Origin: Akebia trifoliata
Lineage: Eukaryota; Streptophyta; Magnoliopsida; Ranunculales; Lardizabalaceae
Length of the DNA stretch: 64,000 nt
Reading direction: 5' to 3'
NCBI GenBank assembly: GCA_017979445.1
Contig: CM030706.1
Location: forward strand, 9,472,967 to 9,536,966
Every line of letters begins with the position of its first letter. Within the stretch, counting starts at the first letter, position 1. Below, piece by piece: positions 46,305 through 57,459 of the stretch. The position numbers and the translations under genes were made by a program. The notes beneath the pieces are model-generated. The model was not told the origin of the DNA, did not search any database, and saw nothing but the letters and a program-made list of their open reading frames with translations.

Positions 46305-47380
46305 GATAAGAATACTTAGTGATTGAAGATAATGAGGCTTGGAAGGAGTATATTGAGGCATGTCTTAAAATGTTAAACTTTAAGATAAATTTTTTTCTCT
46401 ATGCATATGTAGCATCATGGTATATTCGTACGTTAGACTTGCATGTGTTTATGTACAAAAGGAGTTTTGCATTGCAAAGATGTTCAGTTTTTTTGTTACT
46501 AATTCTTGATTATTTCTTTGTCTTTTTTATTAGAAACTCCTAAACAAGAAAAGATTACAGTAACAAGTGCGTCCTATTTTATTATGATCTTGTCATTTTT
46601 GTTGGTAATGATCAATCAAATGGGTAGCAATGCACAATTGGAAAAGAAATTGACCAAGAGATGTCGTCAATTGAAGATATAGGTAAGAACTCAACATACG
46701 ATAATGTAAATCTTTTGTAATTTGTGTACTTTTAATTATACGTTGAATTAGATGTGTGTTTTGAAAATTTTCCTTTGTGTTAGGGCTTTATGAAATACAA
46801 GACGAGGTGCTTGAAACAATTGGACAAGTACTATACTTGCACATCAAACAAGATCTTCATCAGTTGCTCCTCGTGAAAATCCATCTTCTAAGAGAAAGTG
46901 AAATCGTCATTTCGAATATTCTAGTGATGCAACTATGCCCATACTAACATCTACAGTTGGACGCACGACAACAACAATGGAGAGACCTAACATCGTTAGA
47001 TTGCAAAAAGAACTTAATGAAGTTCTTGATATCTCTCGAGAGATTATATTAAAGGTGATTAACTACTAGGGTGAGCAGCAAGAAGCATCATTCATGGACT
47101 CAGGAACCAATATGGTGCCCTGTTCCTATAAAATATGATAGGTGTTTATGTGGCATGTTTTAGTTGGTGTTTAAAGCACCTTGGACTCCTAATCAAGTCG
47201 TTCATGCAACCCAATGTGTTTATTTCCTAATCAAATTGTGCCATGTAGACACCGTTTTTATCTATTGTTTCAGGACACCTTAATGGGATCTCGACTCGCA
47301 CACATATTCCTTGGCTTACCAAATGACATGAAGGGGGATAGGTTGTTTAGAAGCTTAGGAAAGTCGGATAGTATTTAAAT
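46305..47380 (+). pseudogene. Myb/SANT-like protein of PIF/Harbinger type, relic, copy A
   Basis: The first block reads FRWDK then, after a shift, LVIEDNEAWKEYIEACLKML (46315-46370), the end of a Myb/SANT-like DNA-binding domain with its 'W-x-x-Y-I' motif. After non-coding insertions come MERPNIVRLQKELNEVLDIS (about 46977-47036) and GSRLAHIFLGLPNDMKGDRL (about 47287-47346), matching the C-terminal 'xxFLGLPxxMKxxWL' end of these proteins. They are the accessory DNA-binding partner of Harbinger transposases. Multiple stops; no DDE transposase was seen nearby. Confidence 0.6.
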
Positions 47381-47783
47381 TGTTAGATGTTATAATCTTT
47401 TAGCATATATATTTGCTATAGTTAAGAAAATCAATACTAATTTTCAATGGTTGTATGTTGCTTTTTTGGGAGATGTCTTACATAATTTTTAGGTTTACTT
47501 AATTTGTATTTATCATGATGTAATTGATTCAATCGAGTTTGTATGTCCTTTGCCACATCAAGGTTATATATTGTATTTCACAGGTAATTTTTTTTTAATA
47601 AAGTTGACAAATAGACTTTTATAGTGTACTACCACTGTTATTTAATATTAAAAAATAATAATATGCAATGAAATTGGAAAATCTTGTCATTTTCCAATTT
47701 GCAATCAAAATATGGATTGGAAAATGAATGCATTTTCCAAATGTGCAATCAAACAAAGATAAATTCTTTCTCTAGAAATCTAG

Positions 47784-48888
47784 GGCCTGTTTGGATACCA
47801 GGAGCAGAACTACTCTTCCAAAGAATAAGAGCTGAAGTACTCTATGGAGGAGCTGAAAAAGTAATTCTGTGTGGAAAGGGCGTTTGACAATCAACTCTGT
47901 GAAGTACTGGCAGAAGTACTTTTGTGCTGGAAGTCTGTTTGGGAACCATACTGACTTCTCATGACTTCTAGAAAAAAGACCAGAATACCCTTATATTATA
48001 CCAGTTACTGTTTTTTATCTTTTAGTGTCATAATATGCCTTCAAACTATACTGTTTTTGACATTTTAACTATAAATATTAATATAATATAATATTTTAAA
48101 TAATAATATAATATAATATAATATTTTAAATATTAAATATTAATATAATATGTTTAAATCCATTATACTCAAAATTTTAAAAAAAATTGACAGACTGTTT
48201 TTGACATAATATGACATAATATTAAAAAAAAAATTGACAGACTGTCTTTTAATGTCATAATATGCCTTCAAACTATATTGTTTTTGACATTTTAACTATA
48301 AATATTAATATAATATAATATAATAAATACTAAGATAATATAATATAATATTTGAAATATTAAATATTAATATAATGTGTTTAAATCCATTATACTCAAA
48401 ATTTTAAAAAAAATTGATAGACTGTCTTTTAGTGTCATAATATGCCTTCAAACTATATTGTTTTTGACATTTTAACTATAAATATTAATATAATATAATA
48501 TAATATTTTAAATATTAAATATTAATATAATGTGTTTAACTATAAATATTAATATAATGTGTTTAAATCCATTATACTCAAAATTAAATTATTTTTTTTT
48601 AATATTAATAAATATTTCTTTCATTTGATTTAAGGGCAAATGAATTAGGAATATTTTCATAGAAAATTAATAAAGTTAAGGGTATTTTGGTAAAACGAAC
48701 CGTTAGATTTTGACTCCCCGCAAGATGAGTTTTGAGAAATAAGTTTTCTCGACTTCTTCACAAAGAGTAATTTCTTGCTCTTGCGCGGAGTAACTTTTCG
48801 AAGGAGTTGTTCATCAAAACGCATCCAAACGACTTCTAACTCCCCGCAAGAGTCAGAAGTAGTCAAGGAGTCATATCCAAACGCTTAC
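47784..48888. mobile_element. Harbinger-like MITE (1105 bp), only in copy A
   Basis: Left end GGGCCTGTTTGGATACC; right end, reversed, GTAAGCGTTTGGATATGAC. CTA precedes (47781-47783) and follows (48889-48891), and the empty copy B site has CCA once (62885-62887). A 3-bp target and a GGGCCTGTTTGG end fit PIF/Harbinger (Tourist-like). The middle (48000-48600) is an AT-rich tandem array. Near the right end it has CTCCCCGCAAGAG words also found in the 55991-56198 element. Confidence 0.75.
48005..48590 (+). repeat. AT-rich tandem array inside the MITE
   Basis: CTTTTAxTGTCATAATATGC starts units at about 48020, 48246 and 48427. Each is followed by TGTTTTTGACATTTTAACTA and TATTAATATAATATAATA-type runs, then AATCCATTATACTCAAAATT. 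Confidence 0.85.
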
Positions 48889-49206
48889 CTAATTTCCACA
48901 CCATTTTTTTCTTGGAAAATAAATTTCCATGCACAATCAAACAGAACCTTAATATAAATATGGAAGAAAAGATAGCATTATGCCTATTCATTGGAATTAT
49001 TTGTTTATTTTTAGTACTTGTAAGTTACCATATAAATTGTTTGGTTAGGAAAACTAATATTTTCTTCTTTCCTATATGATAAATTTCATGTAGCAAAGAA
49101 AGTTCAGGTCATGTTGGATATAGATGGTGAAAAGGACTTCACATGTTTTAATTTCTTATAAATCCTTGCACGTTTTCTGTTTGCTAATGATGGTTTGATA
49201 AGCATG

Positions 49207-50190
49207 GTATATAACATTACACAATATAAAATATTCTGCAGGGTAAGCTTGCGTTCAATTGTCTAATTAAGTCACTAGATGCTTGATCGTCGAGTTGGAA
49301 GCAAACAAGACAAATCATTAATTTTTAGATTTGCATGTCTTATAGGTGTATATAACTTGAATTTTTTCAATATGGTTAAAAAAAATTATCTATTTGGATA
49401 CACATCTAAATTTCATTTTTCTTGTATTTTCTTTTTTTTCTGTTTAGGGTGGGGGGTGTTGTATTTGTGTGGTCTAAGCTATATCACTTTCTAAGCCCGA
49501 GATTGTCCACATGAACTTTCTTGAAAACTGTTATGGATTTAGAGAAGTTCCATAACTATTTTCTTTTTATGGGAAAAACAATTCATTCAAGAGTAGAAAA
49601 ATAATACAGCGGAGAGGTAAGCTCCATGGAGGTCGAGAGGACTTCTAGGTGAGTAGGATCCTTCCCAAAAGACATTCACGCTCAACACTCATACATACAA
49701 TCTTAAATTATACGCTTTGAAACCCATCTCGCACCTTCATCACAAAATCAAGTAGTCCCATCTAAGAACAAATTCCTTGAAGAATGTTCCCTTTTATTAT
49801 TGAAACAATTTTGACCAAAACATGTAATATTTTGCATCAATAATAACCTCATTAACATGCCCTTCTTAATTTTCCAAGGTTGTAGCATTCCTCCCTTCTA
49901 AATAATCCACAATACTGCAAATGGTAAAAGGTTCCGAAATTCTATCTTTACCTTGAAAACTTAAGAGAACTAACTTTGGAAAAGAGTTAAAATTGAAGTA
50001 TGAATAATCCAATACATATTGAAAGTCATTGTAGTAGTTAGTACAGTGAAGGAGAAGGTCGTTGACACATTATCCGATTTTCGTTCACATAATGTTCTGT
50101 CCATAATAGTCTTTCCATGACCAATATTAAGATAGAGAGAAGGTTACACAACATTTCAGTGTCTAGATTGCTTACAAATGAAAATTTTGT
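49207..50190. other. Spacer between copies A and B
   Basis: The first part may be the continuation of copy A, but the matching part of B lies beyond the Copia insertion and outside the window. 49560-50060 has a higher share of AAGTAGxxxCATC-type words with no clear coding on either strand. Confidence 0.4.
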
Positions 50191-50640
50191 TTAAAAATTG
50201 AGAATATGCAAGTCAGAACCTAGAAAAGGACTATTAGAAAGGGAAATGGTACTACGACAAATGACTGACATCATGGTTGCATTAGTAATAAGGTGTTCAA
50301 GGTAGGACTTGTGAGATATATGACAAAAATATCTAGAAGACACACCAATCATATGGTCAGTAGCCCCTGTGCTATTGATCCAAGGAGAAGAAGAATCATT
50401 GAAAGAAGATGTTATAGATGTGGAGGTGCCATTTTGAAATTGTTCATCTGAGAGTTTTATAGACCGAGCTATAGGATTAGTACTAGAATCATCAACAACA
50501 ACAGGGGCATTTGTATCATCAATCACATTGGTAAATATGTTAGTGTTGTTTGGGTTGTGTAGGGAGAAACAAATTGGCAGCTGGTGCTCAAAATCTTGGT
50601 TATTCAAGTGATCTAATTGCGTGACGATGGATCTGGCTAT
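50191..50640 (-). pseudogene. Copia polyprotein fragment (gag end to protease), copy B
   Basis: The minus strand is open for 138 codons: NNQDFEHQLPICFSLHNPNN, STNPIARSIKLSDEQFQNGT, SSSPWINSTGATDHMIG and then a gag-pre-integrase-like part (HISHKSYLEHLI). The protease motif has Asn-Ser-Thr-Gly where active elements have Asp-Ser-Gly. It extends about 160 bases further than the copy A piece, so the A/B border lies inside this Copia fragment. Confidence 0.75.
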
Positions 50641-51339
50641 GGAATTGAATGGAAAGCTTTATCTCGGGTCTTCTGAAGGTTTTGGAATCCACACATTGGG
50701 GAGACCAAGAGATGTAGATAGTTGCTCAGCTGATAGACTTACTTCAAATTATATGGAGGAGGAGCAATTTGGTGAAGTGGTTGTCGAGGTTTCGAAGACC
50801 AGATTCGGAGATGGTTTTGGAGGTTAAGGTGAGAAGGGTTTTAGAGCTGATACAATCAATATTTCACATTTAGCTTATAGGGTTCATTTTTCTCTTTAGA
50901 AATTACAAATTTCTTGCTTTAGTTCACATTTAATCTGTTATTTTGTTGGTGGTTCATCCATCTGACATGTACTCCAGATGGGAATGGTGGATTTTGAATG
51001 TGGATTCGTGAATGTATTTTACACTAAATGTTATCTATGTGAATCCATGACGTTAATTATAAAGTTCGGATTATACTCTACAAATTTTGTGCAAGTCCTT
51101 GGCTGATATCTTTTGTGACTATCTACTACTTTGTGATAGTCTTTGACATCATTTTTTTTTCCATAAATAGTTCTTCATTTTTAACTTTACAATGGCCTAT
51201 ACAACATTGGTTATCAACTTGCTTGTGCGAGAGTGCACAAAATATTACTTTCTTAGAAGGTCATACTGCTTGTGTGATTTGGGTTGGTTGGTTGATGGGA
51301 CAAACCAACTCAAATTGTTTAAAATATAAGGCTATGTGA

Positions 51340-52110
51340 GTTTCATGAACCACATAGAGTTTGTGGCAAGTGTTAAGGACTCGGTGGTGGACTCTAAGGC
51401 CACCAAACATATCTATGGAAACATAAGTGCTTTTAACTCCTATACTACTGTGAGAAAAGGCGAAGAACAAGTGTTCTTGGGCAATTCGAGGCCCTTACTT
51501 GTTGTTGGGTAAGGGAAAATTCTTTTCTAGCTAACATCTAGGAAGATCTTGTCCCTTAGTGATATACTTTATGTGATGGACATTCATTCCAACTTGGTGT
51601 TGGTTTCCTTACTCGAAAAGATTGGGGTTAAGGCAATTTTTGAGTTTGATAAAATTGTATTAAGAATAAAAATTTTATTGGTAAAGGATATATGATTGAC
51701 TCAATTTATGTATGGAATGTTAGATTAGGACATGTGAAAATTTTCTTATATTAAGAAAATGAAAGAAATTAATTTGTTGTCTAATTTATTTGTTTTTAGT
51801 TTTGATAAATACAAAATTTGTGTAGAATTTAAGTCCACTAAAAAGTCGTGTAAATCATTAGAACAAAAATTCAAATTTTTAAGATTAATTCATAGTGACA
51901 TAGGAGATTTTAAGAGTTACTTAATAGGGGAGGAAAAAAATATTATATAACTTTTATTGAAGACTATTCTAGATATACTAAAATTTATTTACTAAGATCT
52001 AAAGGTGAGGCTTGTGAGATGTTTCTTAAATACAAAGTTGAAGTAGAAAACCAACTCAATAGAAAGATTAAAAAACATAAGACATATGGACATTTTAAAG
52101 GGATTTAAAA
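51340..52110 (+). pseudogene. Copia polyprotein fragment (protease to integrase), copy B
   Basis: Same fragment as 34819-35640 but more broken. SVKDSVVDSKATKHIYGNIS keeps Asp-Ser but not Gly. It retains a piece (FEFDKIVL, near 51637) that copy A has lost, and lacks the YSNQGLFVLN part that A keeps. The integrase part reads IHSDIGDFKSYL, then a shift before TFIEDYSRYTKIYLLRSKG, where the second Asp is now Glu-Asp. Complementary losses show that the two copies decayed independently after duplication. Confidence 0.8.
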
Positions 52111-52339
52111 TACTTTATTTTTATTTTTGGGACCTTATTTGGACTGGACTTATAAAGATTTTTTTTTCCTATTTTTATATTTTGAACTTTATCCAGAACA
52201 TGATTCATTAAGAATTTTTTGGGCATTATCTGCAATAGGATTTCTAAAGATTTTTTTAATTTTTTGGAGCCTTATGTAGAGAGGGGCCTTAGAGGCAACG
52301 ACCTAACCTCCCTTATGCTTGAGCAGACCCTATCCTTAT

Positions 52340-52600
52340 CTCGATAAATGTCAAACTCAAATTGTCGAGATTGTTAATTCAAATCATTGAAAATCAATCA
52401 TTCATACTGTCAATATTGACAATTAGAATCATTGATCTTAGTGATTCATGATCAAATGTCCAGAACTCAACAATTTGAAATCTTGATATCAATGATTGAT
52501 GTTTTATATTCATTGATCTCAACGATTGAAAAGGTTGATCTCAAGGATTTGAATTGTCGATCTTGACAATTTGAATCATGGATCTCACCAATTGAAAGTG
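52340..52600 (+). repeat. AT-rich TTGACAATTTGAAT repeats, copy B
   Basis: Counterpart of 35880-36130. Confidence 0.5.
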
Positions 52601-52817
52601 GGTGAGGGGGTTTTAAGAAAGAATTTTTTTTACTACATAAACAATCAAGTTATTGAGCAAAACTAGGGTGTGTTTAGAAATAAATTCCTCAGTCAAGGTT
52701 GATTAAGTAATTTTTCCTTATTAATATTCCCTTCAGGACCAGAATAAAGATCAGTGTTGCGAATTGCTTTTCATGCTCGTGTGCAAGGATTCACTTCAGT
52801 CTTCAGGGGTAAAATAT

Positions 52818-52837
52818 CCCACGTGTCCTATAAAAGG
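52818..52837 (+). promoter_or_regulatory. Promoter-like block: G-box plus TATA, copy B
   Basis: CCCACGTGTCCTATAAAAGG, identical to copy A at 36341-36360, although the flanks differ by several percent. Confidence 0.45.
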
Positions 52838-52899
52838 GGCCTTTCCCAAATGATGATCGTCTTGATCAATTTTCAAGCACTAAAAAGAAAACCAACTGA

Positions 52900-55140
52900 T
52901 TGGATAGTTGAATCACCAAAACTTTGGTAGAGGAGGATGTATTAGATCAAGATTCGCTTCGCACCGAAGGAAATATGGAGACACGGAGCATAGCCGCAGA
53001 GTTATTAGGGCACTTCTTTTGAAACAAATCGGTGCTGTTACTTTCCTTTTCACTAGTGTATAAAATTGAATAGAAAATCGTTCCAGCATACTATCGTTCC
53101 AGTCTTAGGGTGGCGATTGAAAGTCTGATCAAGGAATGGTTGTTCATCATAAGTTTATGATTATAGTTTAATTCGGGATGGGTGGTTTGGGAAATTTATT
53201 AAAATGGGTGGACGACTACATTTTGAAGGTAAATTTAAAATTTTAATTAATCATATATATTTTTTTAAATAATTGTTAATTTATTTAACTCTTTTATTTT
53301 AGACAAAACTCCCTATTTTGATTGAATTGTTGTTATTAATTTTGTACTGTTTTATATGTATCTGTGTACTCTCATGAAATGGAAAAAGATGAAGATGAGA
53401 ATTAGGGATAAGATTATATTAACTATGGAATCTTGCATTTAGATCATCTTTAATTGAGAAGTGGTTGTCATTATCACATTTTCACTTAGTATGCTGTATA
53501 ACCTCTCATAAAAGGATTAAAATTTTACAGAATATCCTAATTTATGAGAAAGAAAAGCATTTTATTAAGAGTATGTAATTGGATGTATCAGTTGATAATT
53601 GTACAACCTACATTTTCACGTGTAGACCTATTTGTTATAATATTGGCTATAAGATATTGGTTTGAGGATTATGGAGTTGGATAAAATAATTTATTCTACC
53701 ATGGAAACGGTGACTATTTATTGCAACTTTCCAATAAAATACACTTGAAACAATTTGGCTCTAACACTGTGGTAGAGCAAAAAATCTAAATCTATTTAGT
53801 GTTGCTTAATGTAGTTCACCAATTACTGTCCAATCATGACTACAAGCTTAAGGTGAAGTTAACATAATGCACCCATCACACATGGCATGGTGAATTGTTT
53901 GTTTCTCTCCTTTGTTCATGTTGTGATCTCTCTTAGCCAAAAAAATTAAGTGTTTTTGTATCGTAGAGGGTTTATATTTTTAAATGGTATTTATGCTGAG
54001 ATTTTTGTATTTTATTTAGAGCAAATTACCAAAATGGAACAACAACATTGAATTTTTTTATAAAACGGTACACTATTTTTGAAAACGGTAAACTACTGTT
54101 GTCGAAAATAACTTATTTTACCAAAATGATAAATTTTGAAATGAACAATATTTTCGTACCAAAAATACCCTTTTAGTATTGTTTTACCATTTGTCCAAAT
54201 TTTCCCTTCAGATTTCTAAAAACACAATTCCATCCTCTAGGATTTCTGTCGACGACACATCCTACGTCGAATTGCTTCGTTGTCTTCTTAAATACCCTCG
54301 TCGAAGTCGTTTGGCCAAGTTTAGGGTATATTGGAGTCCGTTTCATTCTCAAGAATTATAAATCCCTATTTTTTTTGTGATAGATGGATAAGGTGTGAAC
54401 TAGGGGTAATGCTAGGAAAAAATCCTCTCTTCAAGGTGTCCTTTCGAGAGATGGCCATGCTGGCCATTACGCTCAACAATACAGCTCTTGGTACACATAC
54501 TATATAGTCACTCACCCAATTCCTTTCTTACGTAATGGTGCAATGCCACCTGGCTATTATGTCTCCCATGTGCTTGAACACATGACGCTCTTTGTTCCAC
54601 GTACTCGTGCATCTCCTTTTAGGGTTTCTATTTGGGGCACCTTCATGTCACCTAGTCATTGTCTTGTAGCTCCATGTCATTTAATAATAAGGTGCCATGT
54701 CAACAAATGATGATTTCGTGGAAAAAACATCATAAGTAATGTGTCTCAGACCCATTTGTTGTATCGTGGCTCCGCATCGCTCAATCATAAGATGCCATCT
54801 CAGCAAACAGCGATGTCGTGAGAACATGTCACTCGTGAAGTGTCTCTGATCCAAACACACCAACATTGTTCATCTTCTTCAATACTTTTATGGATTCTTT
54901 AAATGTTCATCTTCTTTGCAGTCTACGATTGTTCATTTTGTTGATGTTTAGGAAAACCCATTTTATTGATTTCCCACCATGCTTGGACTAACTGGTGTTG
55001 ATTTTTTATTTATTGATAAACCTATTTTTAACGGGTTTAGTAATTTGGTGCTGGCGGGATTTGAACACAGGTCTCTGATATCATAACCCAAAGATTTTAC
55101 TAACATATCTCTAGTGTTCTTACAATATGGTTCTTCATTT
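52900..55140. other. Conserved block without recognised gene, copy B
   Basis: Counterpart of 36420-38060 in A, plus 53562-54134, which A lacks. 54010-54180 contains TTACCAAAATGG, AAAACGGTA and CCAAAAATACCC words related to 29875-30010. Confidence 0.35.
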
Positions 55141-55150
55141 TGTAATATAT

Positions 55151-55490
55151 ATAAGGGAATGGTAACGTCCAAGACCTCATGGGGACGTTAGTGTTCTCCA
55201 CCACATTCATTTTCCAATAATACCCTTGCCTATTTTGTCTTTTAGTGAAAAAGATAAGGGTATGTTTTCTTTTACATAATAAATGCTAATGGAATTTTAG
55301 TCTTTGGATTTAAATGCCTTGTTTGCAGTAAATGCTAAAAACATTTATTATGTAAACAATCTTTTATCATGTAAAAGACCAAGTTACCAATTGTCTCTTT
55401 CACTAAAAGACAAACTGGGTAAAGGTATTATGAAAGTAAATGGGGTGGAGAATGCTAACATCTCCATGATGTCTTGGACGTTAGTATTTG

Positions 55491-55494
<4 letters not shown>
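55151..55494. mobile_element. MITE with ~90-bp terminal inverted repeats, copy B
   Basis: Left arm 55151-55246, right arm 55402-55494; counterpart of 38139-38482. It was present before the duplication. Confidence 0.8.

Positions 55495-55524
<30 letters not shown>
55493..55524 (+). repeat. (AT)n microsatellite, expanded in copy B
   Basis: About 15 AT units; the same point in A (38478-38491) has about seven. This is the opposite of the tract on the other side of the MITE. Confidence 0.9.
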
Positions 55525-55528
<4 letters not shown>

Positions 55529-55990
55529 GCCTAAGACATAGTCGTCCTCTTTGGGGTTAAGGAATAAAAGAGGAAAGACAATAAAGTTGTAGGGGCATTA
55601 TTGGAAAATGATAAAATGAATAAAGTTGGAGGGGTATTGTTGGAAAAGGGGAGGAGAGAAAAGATAATACAGTTGGAGAGATATTATTGAAAAGAAGGGT
55701 AGAAGAGGAAAATGAATAAAATTGGTTGACAACTTCACGCAACCATAAGGTCCATGGGTTAGATCCTAGATTATGCTGAGAATGTATTTGGATAATTGAA
55801 TTAACACATTGTCGTCTCTCTATCTTTAACCCAAATGCTTTTGTTTCATATGACACGCTAAAATTTTGTTTCCTATTATGTAAGCTAAAGGTTGTACTCA
55901 TTGAGTATTGAATTGAAGTAGGTTTTGGTCTTATTCTGACATTGTCTTTAATTTGCTCTATTTCTAATCAAAATAGACTTGTCCACTATG

Positions 55991-56198
55991 GCCCTGTGTG
56001 GATACACCTCTCCGCGCAAGAGCAAAAGCTCAATCTCTCCCCGCAAGAGTAAAAAACCTCTCCACGGAAGAGCAGGTTCTTGGAGCTTCTCAACAAAGAG
56101 CAAAAAACCTCTCCCCGCAAGAGTAAAAACCTATCCAAACGTTTGCTAGCTCCCCGCAGGAGCAGAAGTCGTCAAGAAGCTTTATCCTAATGCATAGT
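55991..56198. mobile_element. ~207-bp Harbinger-like MITE relative, only in copy B
   Basis: Starts GCCCTGTGTGGATACACCTC and ends TTATCCTAATGCATAGT; ATG flanks both sides (55988-55990 and 56199-56201) and occurs once in A (38973-38975 area). The interior is a run of CTCCCCGCAAGAG-like words (five or six), the same words as near the right end of 47784-48888, so the two belong to one family. Ends are degenerate. Confidence 0.6.
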
Positions 56199-57415
56199 AT
56201 GTATCTTGTCTAACCACATGTTGTAATCACATAAACCAGTGTTCTTTTTTATTAAGACATTAACCACTATGTGAAAATTAACAGAATGATTCTATAATTT
56301 TTGTCATTTTAGTAACATCACGTCTTGATCATTTTTGGAAACTCCAAGCAATGTAGTTAAGGTCAAAAGGCGCACGGCGAGGCGCATACTTGAGTAACGT
56401 AAGACATAATAGAATTAAAAAATTAAATAGTGAAAGGTTGGTTCTAGATATTTTACAACTATAACATGTATAACTATGGTTTTTACAAAAAATTTAAAGT
56501 ATTTAACACTTCAAGAAGAAGAACAATCAATAGTAAAAGAAAAAGTAGATATGAATAAGGAGACTAAAAAGAAGGGAAGAAAAGGAAGTAAAAGTAGGCA
56601 AACAACATGTGTTGTTGCTGCTACGACAAAACAACAACTATGGTTATCAATGGGTGAGCTCTGGTCAAGCTTGGTTGAGCACTAATCAGGCCCTAAAAGG
56701 TGGGCTCAACCTTGGTCAACTAAGTCCTAACGGGCTTGGGCTGAGTAAAAATCACCAAATGTAAAATTCAATATTTTTAATGGTAAAAATTTAAATTTTC
56801 CAAATAAATTTTATTTTGTATGTAAAAAGTATACAATCAAACCTGAAATTAACATATTAATTAAATAAATTAATTCATTTTTAGTGAGTTGCATGCCTGG
56901 ACTTGGTGCACCTTGCATCTTGACTGAGGCGTAGTCAAGCCGTGCTCCTTGGTGCATTTCACTTAAACTGCCTTGCCTCACATGTATTAAGGCGCCTTTG
57001 GTCCGCCCTGACTTGAGGTGCTTGCCTTGACTAAACTGACTTCAAGTCAATTCCTAAGATCTTTGAAAAAGGTACTAGGTTCCGATTTCAATGATGTAAT
57101 ATAGTCATATGTAAAGATACACCATGTTATGATGCTCTGATTACAATGGAATATAGTCAAATGTAACAATGGAATATAGTTACACTGCAAGCACAACAGT
57201 TCCTAAGATTAAGCCCTGTTCCATGGTATTCTGATTACAATGGAATCCAAAAAGTTTGAAATAGAAATCTGCAGAAAGGTGCCGACTCCACAGCAACAAC
57301 AACAACAATAACTCCATATAATAAGACAATCAACTGCAATGTAAGAGAATATTGGTTGCCATCAAATGAAATTAAATCCTGAAAAATGCTCATGTTCTAT
57401 AGAAAAATAAATAAG

Positions 57416-57455
57416 AAGAACTGTAGAGTGCAAAGGTAGCTTTAATGTGCTAATT
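57416..57455 (+). repeat. Templated filler: 37-bp copy of 57580-57617
   Basis: CTGTAGAGTGCAAAGGTAGC and TTTAATGTGCTAATTG occur here and again at 57580-57617. In copy A the first position instead holds about 75 bases of different sequence (40080-40155). Confidence 0.7.
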
Positions 57456-57459
57456 GGAT

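Larger units (their letters stand above)
33779..49206 (+). repeat. Segmental duplication, copy A (15.4 kb)
   Basis: Colinear with 50349-63200 from CATATGGTCAxTAGCCCCTG through TTGATAAxCATG. Blocks compared by eye are about 95% alike. Private to A: solo LTR 40696-43646, Harbinger-like MITE 47784-48888 and an enlarged TA microsatellite. Missing from A relative to B: 53562-54134, about 115 bases at the equivalent of 56880-56994, and about 280 bases at the equivalent of 60236-60515. Left of 33779 A continues as PMD flank, while B continues as Copia sequence. Confidence 0.9.

Noticed and set aside
49560..50060. Possible LINE reverse transcriptase fragment
   Set aside because: No catalytic YADD-type block or other conserved motif on either strand.
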